64,000 bases of DNA, from positions 1 through 64,000 of the forward strand of contig NZ_CAESCM010000019.1 in assembly GCF_903166585.1 (NCBI RefSeq). The letters run 5' to 3'. Under the pieces are notes generated by a model. The model made no database searches, was not told where the DNA came from, and was given only the letters and a program-made list of their open reading frames with translations. Positions 25,448 to 33,432 of this stretch are shown here, in pieces. The translations under genes and the position numbers were made by a program. Each line of letters begins with the position of its first letter. The first letter of the stretch is position 1. This DNA is from Pedobacter ghigonis (GTDB lineage Bacteria; Bacteroidota; Bacteroidia; Sphingobacteriales; Sphingobacteriaceae).

Positions 25448-26514
25448 GTGCCTGTTTTAAAAATATGCTTTTTTATAGAAATCAATGAAATAATTAAGAA
25501 GAACAACATCTGAAAAGGATGCAATATCAAATTTATCAAAACATTTTGTCCGGATAAATAGGAGATCATTATTCTACTTAAAATTATTAAAGTTAACGGT
25601 AATACGAGTAAAGTAAGGTTAAAGTTTAAGATTAAAATTACTGGACCAATGGTTACCAAAAGCTGGTAAAGTAATAAGATTAAGATGTTATTACCAAAAC
25701 CTGCAAGTAAATTTTTACTGAAACCGGCAATACTTTCGTTAAGTCCTTTGTACATCCTGCAATAAATCAGGTTGTTGGCTAAAAGTGCTTCGGCATTAAA
25801 TTTTTCCAGTTTAACGCGTTTTATAATTTCAACATCTTCAACCACCTGGTTTTTCACCCTTTCGTGCCACTGGTTCTCGTTATAATTATGGGCATCAAAA
25901 AACATACACTGACCGCTGGCCGCAGCAAATGCCGGATTTTTTGAAAGTTTAACCAGGCGCAAAGGCAATAAGTTTAATAAAATGAAATGCATTAAAGGCA
26001 CAGTTAACCGCTCGCCTATTGACAGCACCACCTGATTGGTGAAAATGCTCAGCAAAGCCAGACTACCGGTTTCCGTTCGGGCTACGAGACTATTGATTAG
26101 TCCACGCTCAATGGTTTCATCGGCATCAATAAACAAGAAGTATTTTCCGGTAGCCAGTTCGGCAAGTTGGTGGCAGGCAAAGTTTTTTCCCAACCAATCT
26201 GGAGGCAGCTCCTTCCCCTTAACTATCCTAAAATTTGGGTTGAGCTTACAAAAGGCTTCTACCAGAACAAAAGTGTTATCGCTGCTGCCATCGTCCATAA
26301 CAATTACTTCGTAGTGGAGATAGTCCTGCTCCCGGATGGAAGTTAATAATTCAAGTATATTGTCTGCTTCATTTCGCGCCGGAATAAGAATGGAAACTTT
26401 ATCTTCATAATGCTTAATTACCCTTGGCAATTTGGGGTTGGACAGGAAATTGAAGACAGTAACTGAAAACCTGATGACCAGAAAAATTAGCACTGCGTAA
26501 ATAAAAATTGTCAT
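25417..26514 (-). CDS. Family 2 glycosyltransferase, carotenoid-cluster (CruG/CrtQ-like)
   Basis: A 365-residue membrane glycosyltransferase. One N-terminal transmembrane segment (1-20) is followed by the GT-A domain with VSILIPARNEADNILELL, VMDDGSSDNT and the metal-binding LFIDADETIERG. Three or four hydrophobic helices close the C terminus. This layout matches carotenoid glycosyltransferases such as CruG and CrtQ. It overlaps cruF (31 bp) and the acyltransferase gene (ATGA, 4 bp). The likely role is transfer of a sugar to a carotenoid hydroxyl, but polar lipid glycosylation is not excluded. Confidence 0.75.
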   Translation of the reverse strand: MTIFIYAVLIFLVIRFSVTVFNFLSNPKLPRVIKHYEDKVSILIPARNEADNILELLTSIREQDYLHYEVIVMDDGSSDNTFVLVEAFCKLNPNFRIVKGKELPPDWLGKNFACHQLAELATGKYFLFIDADETIERGLINSLVARTETGSLALLSIFTNQVVLSIGERLTVPLMHFILLNLLPLRLVKLSKNPAFAAASGQCMFFDAHNYNENQWHERVKNQVVEDVEIIKRVKLEKFNAEALLANNLIYCRMYKGLNESIAGFSKNLLAGFGNNILILLLYQLLVTIGPVILILNFNLTLLVLPLTLIILSRIMISYLSGQNVLINLILHPFQMLFFLIISLISIKKHIFKTGTWKGRTIKAI

Positions 26515-27149
26515 TCCGTAATCTGTGTTTGTTTAATAACCGATTGATCGTAATGTTTATTGTACGCACTTTTCAACAACTGTAAACTCACGTATTCTTC
26601 TGTTTCCCAATTCTGAAGATAAGTAAAAGCTGATGGCTTTCTTTTGGCAAAGTAATCGACAAATGTAGCCGCAAAAATGATATTGATGTTTTTTTTACTG
26701 GCGTTGATCATTTGCATCACCCCCTTTTCGAAACTGATGCTTTTTAAATGGTTGGAATACAACTTACCTTGCGGAAAGACAAGCACCAGATTATTTTGGT
26801 CGTCTAATAATTTACCTGCATAACTGAGCGTATCTAAAACATCCTTCCCTTTGCCTTCGGCAGCAAAAGCCCCCAAATATTTCAAAAAACCAACTTTATT
26901 GTAGTTATCGGCATTAACCAATACATGGAATTGTTTTTTGAATAGCTTTTTATTGAGATAAAAGATAAAAAAACCATCCCACCAGCTGAAATGATTGGCA
27001 AGAATGAGGATAGCAGCATTGGGTTTGGTTTCAATTCCATCGAAATGGAAGGCTGCGAAATCTTTTTTAATGATAAACTGAATGTACCAGGAGAAAAAGC
27101 TAAAAATCAAATTATTTTTCCGGGGTTGATACATTTCGGGAAATTGCAA
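26511..27149 (-). CDS. PlsC-type acyltransferase in the carotenoid cluster
   Basis: A 212-residue lysophospholipid acyltransferase-family protein. The catalytic HX4D motif is NHFSWWD, followed by GKDVLDT and the second block VFPQGKLYSNHLKSI. The N-terminal start is uncertain: an internal ATG at 27134 (MYQPRKNN) gives 207 residues. The ATGA overlap with the glycosyltransferase suggests both act on one product, as the glycosyltransferase and acyltransferase of staphyloxanthin synthesis do. A general role in phospholipid synthesis is the alternative. Confidence 0.75.
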   Translation of the reverse strand: MQFPEMYQPRKNNLIFSFFSWYIQFIIKKDFAAFHFDGIETKPNAAILILANHFSWWDGFFIFYLNKKLFKKQFHVLVNADNYNKVGFLKYLGAFAAEGKGKDVLDTLSYAGKLLDDQNNLVLVFPQGKLYSNHLKSISFEKGVMQMINASKKNINIIFAATFVDYFAKRKPSAFTYLQNWETEEYVSLQLLKSAYNKHYDQSVIKQTQITE

Positions 27150-27258
27150 AAAATTGGGCTTAATTGCAAATGTGGTTTGTTTAATGGAACCACAATTCAG
27201 TTACAAATGAGGACATATATTCCATCATCCATTATACATCTCCCATCTTACACGCATC

Positions 27259-27768
27259 TTAGCTCAAATACACCCGGTCTTCTTCTCCTTCAACATCCAT
27301 TACTACATCTACATGTTCTTTCAAAATAGTTGCCAGTTCAAGGCCAACAAAATCGGTTGCTATAGGGAATATTTTATGGCTTCTATCAACTAAAACCACG
27401 GTGCGGATTTTTTTATGTGGTGTATTTAAGAAAACGCCTAAGCCATAAGCCAGGGTTTTACCACTGTTCAGCACATCATCCACAATAATGATCACCTTAT
27501 TTTTCCAATGACTTTCGTCTAAATCAGTTGAGGCGACCAATTTGCTACTTTCTTTTTGCAGATCGATACGCAATAGCGTTACCTTAAAGCCAGAGATCTT
27601 TTTAAGCACTTTTTCTAACCTCAAAGCAAGCTTGTAGCCACGGTCCCAAATTCCGGCAAGTACAATTTCTTTTTCGTTCAGGTTATCTTCTAAAATCTGA
27701 TAAGCGATACGATCTATTTTTTGCTGAATTTGTTTCTTGTTTAGAATAAGTAATTGTGATGCGGCCAT
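27259..27768 (-). CDS. Phosphoribosyltransferase (PyrR-like)
   Basis: A type I phosphoribosyltransferase of 169 residues from the ATG at 27768 (MAASQLLIL); a further upstream ATG at 27789 would add seven residues. The PRPP-binding motif VIIIVDDVLNSGKTL is intact, and the hood has LAGIWDRGYKLALRLE as in PyrR/uracil phosphoribosyltransferases. It may salvage a pyrimidine or purine base, or regulate a pyr operon; no pyr gene is nearby. It is on the strand of the carotenoid cluster but 109 bp upstream of the acyltransferase. Confidence 0.85.
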   Translation of the reverse strand: MAASQLLILNKKQIQQKIDRIAYQILEDNLNEKEIVLAGIWDRGYKLALRLEKVLKKISGFKVTLLRIDLQKESSKLVASTDLDESHWKNKVIIIVDDVLNSGKTLAYGLGVFLNTPHKKIRTVVLVDRSHKIFPIATDFVGLELATILKEHVDVVMDVEGEEDRVYLS

Positions 27769-27957
27769 TGTATAAAAGGTTGAATACAAAAAGAACGATT
27801 TTAAGCATGAAATTCAAACTATTTGAAAAATAATTTCGTTTGACTGCAACGTTTTGGCATTAACTGCGTCTTATTAATACCAAAAACAAAATCCAGGGCT
27901 GTCATCCCCATAAAAACCAGGATTGATCGCTTTAATAATCATTTAACAAAGAGCACT

Positions 27958-28662
27958 ATGAAAACCCTTACCAAATCTGCAACCATACTATTTGTGATCG
28001 TGAGTAGCTACATGGCTAGAGCACAGGAAACCAAAAATGTGGCCGTAAAAAACTTTAACAGCATTGGCATCAGCAGTGGAATAGATTTATATCTTACCCA
28101 AGGCGGAAATGAAGGCGTAAGCATCCAGTCGGACAGCGAAACCTTGAAAAACATTGTAGTAGAGCAAAACGGAGCGAATGTAAACATCAAATTTAAAGAT
28201 GGCATTAATTGGGGCGGCCTGTTTAAAAACCGCATAATTAAAGCTTATGTAACTTATAAAAGTCTGAATACCATTGCTGCATCAGGCGGTTCGGATGTAG
28301 TTACCCAAAATCAATTAAAAACAGATAAGCTTGCCATCCGTTCATCGGGCGGTTCAGACCTGAAACTGGATGTAGTTTGTACTGATTTATCCATCCAATC
28401 GAGTGGTGGTAGCGATATCGATTTAAAAGGTAGAGCCGAAAATATGACCATCCAATCAAGCGGGGGCAGTGATATTGATGCCTACGGTTTTATTACCAAT
28501 TATGCCAAAGTACAGGCATCTGGCGGCTCGGATGTAGCTATTTACGTGAATAAAGGTTTAGAAGCCTCTGCAAGTGGCGGTGGCGATGTACATTACAAAG
28601 GAAGTGCATCACTGAAGAAAACATCAAGCTCTAAAAGCGGAGATGTAAGACACGTGAATTAA
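27958..28662 (+). CDS. Secreted head-GIN domain (DUF2807) beta-helix protein
   Basis: A 234-residue exported protein with a signal peptide ending MARAQ (about residue 23). The body is the putative auto-transporter adhesin, head GIN domain. It shows a clear repeated turn: SGGSD at 109-113, 130-134, 149-153, 168-172 and 188-192, then SGGGD at 206-210. The spacing of 18-21 residues is what a right-handed beta-helix rung needs. The role in Bacteroidota is unknown; localisation is periplasmic or surface. A strong terminator follows 28 bp after the stop. Confidence 0.9.
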   Translation: MKTLTKSATILFVIVSSYMARAQETKNVAVKNFNSIGISSGIDLYLTQGGNEGVSIQSDSETLKNIVVEQNGANVNIKFKDGINWGGLFKNRIIKAYVTYKSLNTIAASGGSDVVTQNQLKTDKLAIRSSGGSDLKLDVVCTDLSIQSSGGSDIDLKGRAENMTIQSSGGSDIDAYGFITNYAKVQASGGSDVAIYVNKGLEASASGGGDVHYKGSASLKKTSSSKSGDVRHVN

Positions 28663-28690
28663 AAAATTTTAGTTTAGTTTAATGATAACT

Positions 28691-28727
28691 CGCTGCTTTG
28701 TGGATACAAAGCAGCGTTTGTTTTTTT
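28691..28727 (+). terminator. Rho-independent terminator of the head-GIN gene
   Basis: A perfect 11-bp inverted repeat (28691-28701 and 28706-28716, loop GGAT) is followed by TTTGTTTTTTT. It is the strongest classical terminator in this part of the window. Confidence 0.85.
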
Positions 28728-28734
28728 AAAAGGA

Positions 28735-28762
28735 TTGCACAGATTACGGGATTACACAGATT
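28735..28762. repeat. CACAGAT-type repeat fragment
   Basis: GCACAGATTACGGGATTACACAGATT repeats the CACAGATT words of the palindrome at 40253-40326, but only one arm is present, so it looks like a decayed or partial copy. Confidence 0.4.
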
Positions 28763-28820
28763 GGGCAATTGCAATTTTTGCTAGCCATAATCTTGAAGCA
28801 CCCAGACTTCAGACTCATGA

Positions 28821-29228
28821 CTACCCTTTCTTGTAGGGATAATAAATAAAGTTTGCGCCTTCAGGAACAATTACGAATACACACATAAAATCTTCTGGCC
28901 TTTTATAAACCTTTAAGAATGGTTCTTTTTTTTCTTTGCTAATGATGCCTTTTTCCACAAACTCTTCTAAGGTAGAAGCCTGAATGGTCCAATTGGTGTT
29001 GAGTTCTTCTTTATTTAAAATCAGCTCGCCAATATTCACTTCATGCTGGTGAGCAATAAAAATTGGGTGAGCAGAAATTCCTTCAACCATAATTTCTATC
29101 GCTACTTCTTTAATTGCATCTGTGTAAAGCTCGAGGTCTTTTTCCAAACTTACCAACGGACTTTCCTGCTTTTTTTGAGACGCTCCACCATCTTCTGGTG
29201 TTGCGCTTAACAATTCTTCTCTATCCAT
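28821..29228 (-). CDS. Conserved cytoplasmic protein of unknown function
   Basis: A 135-residue acidic protein without signal peptide or membrane segment. The first 30 residues are low in order (ATPEDGGASQKKQESP). The rest is a compact alpha/beta domain with IEIMVEGISAHPIFIAHQHE, WTIQASTLEEFVEKGII and a closing FVIVPEGANFIYYPYKKG. I do not recognise a named family. It is in the same direction as rlmD, 91 bp downstream, across a gap of GAATGATTGAATGA-type repeat words. Confidence 0.75.
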   Translation of the reverse strand: MDREELLSATPEDGGASQKKQESPLVSLEKDLELYTDAIKEVAIEIMVEGISAHPIFIAHQHEVNIGELILNKEELNTNWTIQASTLEEFVEKGIISKEKKEPFLKVYKRPEDFMCVFVIVPEGANFIYYPYKKG

Positions 29229-29239
29229 GCCTACTAATT

Positions 29240-29318
29240 ATTGAATTTTGAATGATTGAATGAATGTTATAGATAACTTACTTCATTCAACCCTCTCATT
29301 CAATTATTCTATCATTCA
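29240..29318. repeat. Low-complexity inverted repeat of GAATGA/TCATTC words
   Basis: The left half is built from TTGAATGATTGAATGAATG and the right half from TTCATTCAACC, CTCATTCAATTATTC and ATCATTCAG. The halves are loosely complementary, so a long imperfect hairpin could form between rlmD and the downstream gene. Confidence 0.5.
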
Positions 29319-29319
29319 G

Positions 29320-30729
29320 TTATTTCAATCTTAATAATACAACATTCTCTACGTGTTGCGTGTGTGGGAACATATCCACAGGTTTAATCCGCACCACATC
29401 ATATTTTTCTTTTAACAATTCAAGGTCTCTGGCCTGTGTTGCAGCATTACAGCTCACGTAAACAATCTTTTCGGCTTCCATTTCCAGCAGGCGCTGCACT
29501 ACATCGGCATGCATACCAGCTCTTGGCGGATCGGTAATTACCACATCTGGCTTACCATGACTGGCAATAAAATCTGCTGTGAGGATATCTTTCATATCAC
29601 CAGCATAGAAGATCGTGTTATCAATTCCGTTTAATTCAGAATTGAATTTAGCATCTTCAATAGCTGTTGGCACATACTCTACCCCTACTACCTGCTTTAC
29701 ATTTTTGGCCACAAAGTTGGCAATTGTTCCGGCACCGGTATATAAATCGTACACCAGTTCGTCGCCTTTAAATTCTGCAAAATCGCGGGTAATTTTATAC
29801 AATTCGAACGCCTGTTCAGAATTGGTTTGATAAAAGGATTTTACGCCAATTTTGAAGCGGATGCCATCCATTTCTTCGAAAATATGATCGCGACCAGCAA
29901 ACACCACCACTTCCTGATCGAAAATGGTATCGTTTTTCTTTTGGTTAACGATATATAGCAGCGAAGTAATCTGCGGAAATTCAGCCTTAAGGAAATTCAT
30001 CAAGCCATCTACCTGTTCCTGTTCAGGATAAGCAAACACTACTGCTATCATTACCTCGCCAGTAGAAGAAGTACGGATAATGAGGTTACGAAGCACGCCT
30101 TCGTGGTTACGCAGATCGTAAAATGACAACCCGTTATCTAAAGCATATTTACGTACGGCATTTCTGATCGAGTTTGAAGGTTCCGCCTGTAAATAGCAGT
30201 GCTCGATATCTAAAATCTTATCAAAGCGCAACGGCACATGAAAACCCAGGGCATTCATATCAAAATCTTCATCGCGCTCTACGTCGGTTTTTTCTAACCA
30301 GCGTTTGTTCGAAAAAGTAAACTCGAGTTTATTGCGGTAATAGCGGTCTTTCGCCGAGCCTAAAATTGGTTCTGTATTCGAAGTATCTATTTTACCCAGG
30401 CGCTGTAAGGCAGCCTCTACATTTTTTTGTTTAAATTTTAATTGAGATTCGTAGCCCATGTGTTGCCATTTGCAACCGCCACAGGTTCCGAAATGAGCGC
30501 AAAACGGATCGGTACGTAAATCAGATTTTTCATGGAGTTGCTCAATTACCGCCTCAGCGAAATTCTTTTTCTTTTTGGTTAAGCGCACATCCACCACATC
30601 GCCGGGAACTGCTTTATCAACAAAAATCACCAATTCATCGGCTTTACCAACACCTTTTCCCTCTTCAGCAATATCGATTATTTGTACGTTTGGAACTATT
30701 GTTACCGTACCAGGTTTTCTTCTACTCAT
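29320..30729 (-). CDS. rlmD: 23S rRNA (uracil-1939-C5)-methyltransferase
   Basis: SAM-dependent methyltransferase for a 23S rRNA uracil. The 469-residue protein has an N-terminal TRAM domain (about 8-65). An Fe-S cysteine set follows at C77, C83 and C86 (DPFCAHFGTCGGCKWQH). The SAM-binding motif is DLYTGAGTIANFVA, and the catalytic cysteine is in VYVSCNAATQARDL. TDPPRAGMH is the adjacent acidic/proline motif. The RlmD/RumA subfamily is clear; exact target is by family. The start at 30729 begins MSRRKPG. Confidence 0.9.
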   Translation of the reverse strand: MSRRKPGTVTIVPNVQIIDIAEEGKGVGKADELVIFVDKAVPGDVVDVRLTKKKKNFAEAVIEQLHEKSDLRTDPFCAHFGTCGGCKWQHMGYESQLKFKQKNVEAALQRLGKIDTSNTEPILGSAKDRYYRNKLEFTFSNKRWLEKTDVERDEDFDMNALGFHVPLRFDKILDIEHCYLQAEPSNSIRNAVRKYALDNGLSFYDLRNHEGVLRNLIIRTSSTGEVMIAVVFAYPEQEQVDGLMNFLKAEFPQITSLLYIVNQKKNDTIFDQEVVVFAGRDHIFEEMDGIRFKIGVKSFYQTNSEQAFELYKITRDFAEFKGDELVYDLYTGAGTIANFVAKNVKQVVGVEYVPTAIEDAKFNSELNGIDNTIFYAGDMKDILTADFIASHGKPDVVITDPPRAGMHADVVQRLLEMEAEKIVYVSCNAATQARDLELLKEKYDVVRIKPVDMFPHTQHVENVVLLRLK

Positions 30730-30739
30730 TATTTTGCAA

Positions 30740-30800
30740 AGATAAGGCTAAAAGCTGAAAGCGAAAAGGCCAAAGGCTAAAGACCAATGCAGAAGGCTAA
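30740..30800. repeat. Low-complexity AAAGGCTAAAG word run
   Basis: AAGGCTAAAAGCTGAAAGCG and related AAAGGCTAAAG words recur four times directly upstream of rlmD. No reading frame uses it. It resembles the word-like intergenic runs at 7434, 12187 and 14756. Confidence 0.4.
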
Positions 30801-30896
30801 AGTTGGAATGAATATAAATAGTTTGTAAGAAGGATCGGACAATATTTTTCCGCTCAGTTTATAATAACTGATTCAGCATATTTATGATATTAGAAA

Positions 30897-31007
30897 CTAA
30901 TGTCCAAAAAATTTAAATGCTGCACCCCAGAAACCATCCAGCCAGTTAAATTTCAGGTCAAATTTTTCATCTACCTGTACAGAAAATTCGAGTATTTCTT
31001 TGCTCAT
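30897..31007 (-). CDS. Candidate 36-residue small protein
   Basis: An ATG at 31007 opens a 36-codon frame: MSKEILEFSVQVDEKFDLKF followed by NWLDGFWGAAFKFFGH. The first half is charged and could form a beta hairpin; the second half is aromatic (W, F) with glycines and could sit at a membrane surface. It lies alone in the 492-bp gap between rlmD and doxX. There is no clear Shine-Dalgarno sequence, but that is normal in this phylum. Coding status is uncertain; conservation would decide. Confidence 0.4.
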   Translation of the reverse strand: MSKEILEFSVQVDEKFDLKFNWLDGFWGAAFKFFGH

Positions 31008-31221
31008 GATAAAAAACCTATCTATTTACACAATAATACAAAATTCAGACCAAAAACCAAAACAGTATAGTTTAAGTTTTTGTTAATTTTACATCAAAAG
31101 GTTAAACCTTACATTTATTTTTATTTCAACTTGTCATCTGCTGATTTTCAATTCTTTGTTTGATATACCAATATAATTTCCGTAACTTAAAGTATCATTC
31201 ACATAAAAATGGAGGTTCGTT

Positions 31222-31680
31222 ATGAACGTTATCCGTAAAATTGAACATTGGGGCGATGTTCATCATTCGAAATGGCTGGATTATCTTCGCATTGTCCTTG
31301 GCCTTGTCATTTTTGGTAAAGGTGTTTCTTTTGTTAGCGACACTTCTGTACTCCAAAACATGATTACACAAAACAACATTTTTGGTTTCTCCAGTATGTT
31401 AATCAGCATGGCCATACACGTGGTGGCATTTGCGCACCTGGTTGGTGGTGTTTTAATTACACTGGGCCTGGTAACCCGCTTTGCGGTGGTCGTCCAGATT
31501 CCGATTTTGCTATTTGCTGTATTTTTCGTTAACCTTACCCCAGGTTTCTCCTCTCCTAATTCTGAACTCTGGTTCTCGGTGCTGGTTTTATTCCTGCTCA
31601 TTATGTTTTGGGTGGTAGGCTCCGGACCATTATCGGCCGATGCAGAAATGAAACGCAAAACTGGTAAGCGTTACGCTTAA
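31222..31680 (+). CDS. DoxX family membrane protein
   Basis: A 152-residue protein with four transmembrane segments (about 20-40, 60-85, 88-108, 118-138). The DoxX features are the N-terminal DYLRIVLGLVIFGKGVSFV and the central HVVAFAHLVGGVLITLGLVT. Some DoxX proteins are linked to redox or sulfur metabolism, but the activity of this one is unknown. GGAGG at 31210-31214, 7 bp before the ATG, is a good Shine-Dalgarno sequence, unusual in this window. The peptidase gene follows 44 bp later. Confidence 0.85.
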   Translation: MNVIRKIEHWGDVHHSKWLDYLRIVLGLVIFGKGVSFVSDTSVLQNMITQNNIFGFSSMLISMAIHVVAFAHLVGGVLITLGLVTRFAVVVQIPILLFAVFFVNLTPGFSSPNSELWFSVLVLFLLIMFWVVGSGPLSADAEMKRKTGKRYA

Positions 31681-31724
31681 GTTAGCTTAAATATTCTTAG
31701 TATCTTTCGCTTTTATAAACGCTT

Positions 31725-33428
31725 ATGAAAACGAATATACTTTTTGCACTGCTTTTCGCGGGACTGGGCAGTTACGCTCAAACTCCAACGGATGAATATT
31801 TTAAATTAACACGGGCCGGTTTTAACGAACAAAATGCTTACCGAACCACTGCTTTTGTAGAAAAGTATTTTCGTGTGCCCGGTAATACAGGTTTTAATGC
31901 CAGTATTCATCAGGTAGAAAGTATTTTGAAGAAAGCAGGTTTTGTGGCCCAGCAACAAAACGAGTTTGAAGCACCTTTAACTTATCGCATCGAAAAGCGA
32001 GCGATGAAAAACAATACCTGGGAGCCTGTTGATGCCAGCATTGCCATTGTTGGTGAAAGACAGCCTTTTATTTCTTTTGAAACCAACCGCAATATGATTC
32101 CCATCAATTGTGGCTCAACTCCGGCCGGTGGTGTTACCGCGCAGGTAGTTTATCTCGATAAAACAAATCCAGCCGATCTTGAAAAAATGGATTTGAAAGG
32201 AAAAATCCTTTTTTCTGAGAATCATCCATCGCGTTTACTCCAGGCCGCAACTAAAGCAGGGGCAATTGGGGTACTGGGTTATGCTATGCCTAAATACACC
32301 CAACCTGAAGTACACCAAACTTCCATCCAATTTGGCAGTATGAAAGCAAATAGCGAAGTGTGGACATTGCTTTTATCGTATGCTGCAAAAGAAAAATTAA
32401 AAGCTACTTGCTTAAAAGGTTCAACACAGCTGAAAGTAAATATCCAGACCAAAATTTATCCGTCAGAAGAATTAACCATTGTGGCGAACGTGAGAGGAAG
32501 TGTTAGTCCGGATGAACGCTTTGTTTTTAGTGCACATGTGCAAGAGCCTGGAGCAAATGATAATGCCAGTGGTGTGGGTACTTTAGCCGAAATGGCCCGG
32601 TTAACAGCCGAGCTGTATCAGGCAAAAAAAATAAACCCTAAGCGCAGCTTAACCTTTTTGTGGGGCGACGAAATTGTTTCGACCCGAAGATACATTACCG
32701 AAGATACCACCCGTGCAAAAGGCATTATGTGGGGAATGAGCCTGGATATGGTTGGTGAAAACACCCAAAAGACAGGCGGTTCTTTCTTAATCGAAAAAAT
32801 GCCCGATCCATCTGCTATCTGGACCCGAGGAACTGATAAACATACTGAATGGGGCGCAGGCGATGTGACTGAAAAAGATCTTTTTCCGCATTATTTTAAC
32901 GATTTCATTTTCGATATCTGTAAAACACAGGGAAAATTTGCCAATTGGACCGTGAATTACAATCCGTTTGAGGGCGGAAGTGACCACACTCCATTTTTGC
33001 AGCATAAAATCCCTGGTTTATTGATGTGGCACTTTACCGATGTTTTTTACCACACGGATAACGACAGGATTGATAAAGTTTCGCCAACGGAAATGAAAAA
33101 CGTAGGCATAAGCGGTTTAACGGCAGCTTACACTTTAATTTCTGCCGATGAAAATACAGCCACAGCTACGGTGGCACAGGTTAAAACTGATGCTTTGATC
33201 CGCCTAAAAACAGAGTTTGATTTGAGCAAAAAAGCCATAGCCGCAGGTAAATCCAGTGCTGAAGAAAAGCATATTATTGAAGTTTGGAGCAAGTGGTACA
33301 CTGATGCGCTAGCCACCATCAATAAAATGGCTGTAAAACCACAAACAACAAGAGTAGGTTCGGCAATTAAATTTGCAACAGGAGAGATTGAAAAACAGAC
33401 AAAGGTATATTTAGAGGAATTGAAATAG
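31725..33428 (+). CDS. Exported M28-family metallopeptidase
   Basis: A 567-residue zinc aminopeptidase-like protein with a signal peptide ending GSYAQ (residue 19). After a PA-like insert (about 130-220) comes the peptidase domain with FSAHVQEPGANDNASGVG. The zinc ligands there are His and the Asp of GANDNASG. WGDEIVS (catalytic Glu), LDMVGEN and GGSDHTPF follow in order. The first motif is H-V-Q rather than the usual H-x-D, a small departure. The protein probably acts in the periplasm on peptides. It ends four bases before crtD begins. Confidence 0.88.
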   Translation: MKTNILFALLFAGLGSYAQTPTDEYFKLTRAGFNEQNAYRTTAFVEKYFRVPGNTGFNASIHQVESILKKAGFVAQQQNEFEAPLTYRIEKRAMKNNTWEPVDASIAIVGERQPFISFETNRNMIPINCGSTPAGGVTAQVVYLDKTNPADLEKMDLKGKILFSENHPSRLLQAATKAGAIGVLGYAMPKYTQPEVHQTSIQFGSMKANSEVWTLLLSYAAKEKLKATCLKGSTQLKVNIQTKIYPSEELTIVANVRGSVSPDERFVFSAHVQEPGANDNASGVGTLAEMARLTAELYQAKKINPKRSLTFLWGDEIVSTRRYITEDTTRAKGIMWGMSLDMVGENTQKTGGSFLIEKMPDPSAIWTRGTDKHTEWGAGDVTEKDLFPHYFNDFIFDICKTQGKFANWTVNYNPFEGGSDHTPFLQHKIPGLLMWHFTDVFYHTDNDRIDKVSPTEMKNVGISGLTAAYTLISADENTATATVAQVKTDALIRLKTEFDLSKKAIAAGKSSAEEKHIIEVWSKWYTDALATINKMAVKPQTTRVGSAIKFATGEIEKQTKVYLEELK

Positions 33429-33432
33429 ATTG

